Positions 29,770 through 32,516 of a DNA stretch of 32,516 nucleotides are shown piece by piece. This stretch comes from Terriglobales bacterium (GTDB taxonomy: Bacteria; Acidobacteriota; Terriglobia; Terriglobales; Acidobacteriaceae): assembly GCA_025935035.1 (NCBI GenBank), contig JAICWB010000004.1, positions 1 through 32,516 of the forward strand. The letters are read 5' to 3'. How positions within the stretch are numbered: the stretch's first letter is position 1; each line of letters starts with the position of its first letter. Below the pieces are notes generated by a model that saw only the letters and a program-made list of their open reading frames with translations, was not told the DNA's origin and searched no databases. Both the position numbers and the translations under genes were made by a program.

Positions 29770-31188
29770 ATGCCTTTCGCACGAATCATTGCGTCCAACC
29801 CTTCCGCTGCCCGGTATACGGCGCGCACTCTTCATGAAGCAGGTTATGAAGTAGAGATCGTTCCTCCTGGTACGGCAGGGAATCCCGCGGCTGAAGTTGT
29901 ATTTGATCTTGATGCTGACAAGATGCTGTCGATCAACGCCGAGGATTATGTTCCCGGTGAGCGAGAGTTCGTTCTCAAGCCGTTATGGCGAAAATTCACC
30001 GCCAAACGCAAGGCTGAAGAAGATATTGCCCGCGCCGTCCGGTCTTTTCCAACCAGAAGTGCATCTTCTGCGGGGCAGAAAGTATCCGCGAAGGAACCGC
30101 CCATTGCACAGGCTCCAATAACACCTAAGCCTGAGCGGGAGACCATCGCCGCTCGCGAGGCGGCGGAAGCAGCGCAGTTGGCGGAACGCCGGCGTATCGC
30201 TGCCGAAGAGCGGCGTCGGGCGGAAGAGGCAGAAAGTTTACGAGCAGCGGAAGTTGCGAGAGTGCGCGCCGAAGAAGCCGAGCGTCTGCGTTCAGAGCAG
30301 ATGCGCCTTCAGCGGGAGCAGGAAGCGGTTCGCCAACGCGATATTGAAGCGCAGCGTGCCGAGTTCCGTCGTCAACAGCAAGCGTGGGAGCTTGAGGCGG
30401 CGCGGCAGCGAGAGCGCGAAGAACGAGAGATGATCGTGCGTAAGCAAGAAGAAGAGCGCCTCCGGGCGGAAGCGCTTTTGCGTGAAGCCGAAGCCACAGC
30501 CGCTGCCGAAGCTGCCTATCAGCAAAAGTTGCAACAGCAGCGCGCGGAAGCTTTACGGCGCGAAGCAATACAGCGCCAGGCAGACGAGGCGCACCGTTCC
30601 GATGTTCTGCGCCAGCGGCAGGACGAGGAAGTGGTACGCAAAGCTGAAGCGCAGCGTCTTTTGCTCGAGGCCAATATGCGTCGCGAAGAGGCAGCGCGCG
30701 AGCGGGAAGCGGTTCCCGAAGTCGTTCTGGCGAAAAAAAACATAGAGGTTCCGACGCTCAGTCAGTACTTGGCGCTGCGTCTGCAAGAGCGCAGGGAAGC
30801 CCGCGTGGCCAAGTCGCGGTCCAAGGTGACGCGCATTGACCGCGGCAGTCGCTCGGCGTGGCGGCAAGCGTGGCCGGTGACTGCGGCCGTAGCTGCCGCG
30901 TGCCTGGTCGGATGGGGAATCGCTTCCTATCGCGATGCCAGCCCCGCAGCCACTTCACAAGACAAGCCGCCAATCCTCAGCCCCGGACAATACGCACCCT
31001 ATCCGGTAGCTACCCCGGCTTCGTCCCCGGCAGTCAAACAGCCCGCTAATAAAACGAAGCGAAGTGCCGTTCGGAGCCAGGAACGGGGAGAAGACGAAGT
31101 GGTAGTTCACCATTACTATCCATCGAAAACGGCGACCGCACAGAACCGCGTTCCCCAACACGGCAAGAAGATCACCGATCTGCAATAA
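29770..31188 (+). CDS. Hypothetical protein with long Ala/Glu/Arg-rich coiled coil and single TM segment
   Basis: Short globular N-terminus (MPFARIIASNPSAARYTARTLHEAGYEVEIVPP), roughly 200-aa ERA/Q-rich helix, TM WPVTAAVAAACLVGWGIASY, Pro-rich/basic tail. Confidence 0.8.
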   Translation: MPFARIIASNPSAARYTARTLHEAGYEVEIVPPGTAGNPAAEVVFDLDADKMLSINAEDYVPGEREFVLKPLWRKFTAKRKAEEDIARAVRSFPTRSASSAGQKVSAKEPPIAQAPITPKPERETIAAREAAEAAQLAERRRIAAEERRRAEEAESLRAAEVARVRAEEAERLRSEQMRLQREQEAVRQRDIEAQRAEFRRQQQAWELEAARQREREEREMIVRKQEEERLRAEALLREAEATAAAEAAYQQKLQQQRAEALRREAIQRQADEAHRSDVLRQRQDEEVVRKAEAQRLLLEANMRREEAAREREAVPEVVLAKKNIEVPTLSQYLALRLQERREARVAKSRSKVTRIDRGSRSAWRQAWPVTAAVAAACLVGWGIASYRDASPAATSQDKPPILSPGQYAPYPVATPASSPAVKQPANKTKRSAVRSQERGEDEVVVHHYYPSKTATAQNRVPQHGKKITDLQ

Positions 31189-31209
31189 TGCCCCGTAACT
31201 AACAAGAAA

Positions 31210-31240
31210 GCCGCTCTGATATCAGCGCGGCTTTTCCTTT
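31210..31240 (+). terminator. Intrinsic terminator between convergent genes
   Basis: GCCGC-t-CTGATATCAG-c-GCGGC followed by TTTTCCTTT; A-rich on the 5' side, possibly bidirectional. Confidence 0.7.
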
Positions 31241-31252
31241 TACTGCCAGAGG

Positions 31253-31849
31253 TTAGAACGTGAATCCCACTGAGACTCCCGCTCGGACGGCATGATTGCC
31301 GCTGAAGTCAAAGTTGTTTTTCATGAAGTAAACGCGCGCTTCAGGCCGTACAAAAAAGTTCTTTGTGGCATACAGCCTCAAGCCGGCGCCAATATCGCCC
31401 ATCAAATGTTTCTCACTATCAAAGTTCGTGCAGCCAGAGAAAGAGCAATTGACGTTGCCGGTGTAGAAGCGAACGTCTTCCTGGCCGATACCGCCCAATA
31501 ATTCGAGCGTCGCACGATTACCCAATTTAGGCGCATAGAGCGCATTGATGTCCCAGAAGATCGGACGGAAGGGCTGGAATCCATCATAAAAATTCTGTTT
31601 TGCGCGCCATGTGACTTCGCCCTCAATGCCGATGCGCTTTGCCGTCACAAAGCTTCCCGATACGACCGGCCATGTTCCCGTTCCCACTGATTGCGGAAAG
31701 AAGACGTTGCCGTTGCTGGTGATGAGGTTGGTGCTGTTGGCTGAAGGCGCCCACATGCCGCTGACACCGAATGCCGCGGAGATTTCCTGTGCCTCGCTGG
31801 CGATACAAAATGCGGAGAGTACTAAGAGTATTAAGGTTAGTTTCTTCAC
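31253..31849 (-). CDS. Outer-membrane beta-barrel protein
   Basis: Signal peptide MKKLTLILLVLSAFCIASEAQ, alternating aromatic/polar strands, C-terminal ...VRAGVSVGFTF ending in Phe. Confidence 0.8.
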   Translation of the reverse strand: MKKLTLILLVLSAFCIASEAQEISAAFGVSGMWAPSANSTNLITSNGNVFFPQSVGTGTWPVVSGSFVTAKRIGIEGEVTWRAKQNFYDGFQPFRPIFWDINALYAPKLGNRATLELLGGIGQEDVRFYTGNVNCSFSGCTNFDSEKHLMGDIGAGLRLYATKNFFVRPEARVYFMKNNFDFSGNHAVRAGVSVGFTF

Positions 31850-31955
31850 GTAAATGAAAGACCTCCTGCGGCGTTAGATGAAAAAGCAGGAAGTCTGTTT
31901 GTGAAGAAGCGTAAATCTCGGGTTGTGGCGCGTGCTTTTTGGGACGAGAAGCTGC

Positions 31956-32516
<561 letters not shown>

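Noticed and set aside
30125-30568. 147-aa minus-strand ORF opposite the coiled-coil gene
   Set aside because: Low-complexity antisense of GC-rich Ala/Glu/Arg codons. The plus-strand gene has a coherent architecture (N-terminal domain, coiled coil, TM).

Overview
The window looks like an Acidobacteriota-type chromosome (lineage inferred only from gene style). From left to right it holds: the tail of a peptide ABC transporter (permease fragment plus substrate-binding protein); a putative signalling/proteolysis locus (ECF-like sigma factor, TPR-CHAT protease, cytosolic Hx3Cx2C zinc-binding anti-sigma-like protein, secreted S8 subtilase with an octapeptide-repeat insert, HD-GYP protein); a complete-looking eight-gene histidine operon hisI-G-D-C-B-H-F-A; a very large secreted BNR/Ig-like protein with an (NPNVS)n tract; a Ser/Thr kinase-TPR protein, a YtxH-like protein and an SDR on the minus strand; a Wza-like export protein, a patatin-like protein and an M28 peptidase; a coiled-coil membrane protein; an outer-membrane barrel; and the C-terminal part of thiC. 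The best unlisted signal is a histidine-attenuator leader upstream of hisI. It consists of a near-consensus promoter, a GTG-initiated 23-aa peptide with 7 His in 8 codons (MNLLFHLHHHHHHANSVSVEECG) and a perfect 9-bp intrinsic terminator. The second is the sigma/TPR-CHAT/zinc-finger/S8 module, whose subtilase carries octapeptide repeats (QSTASVLD) between its catalytic Asp and His. Those repeats differ at the DNA level but are identical at the protein level.
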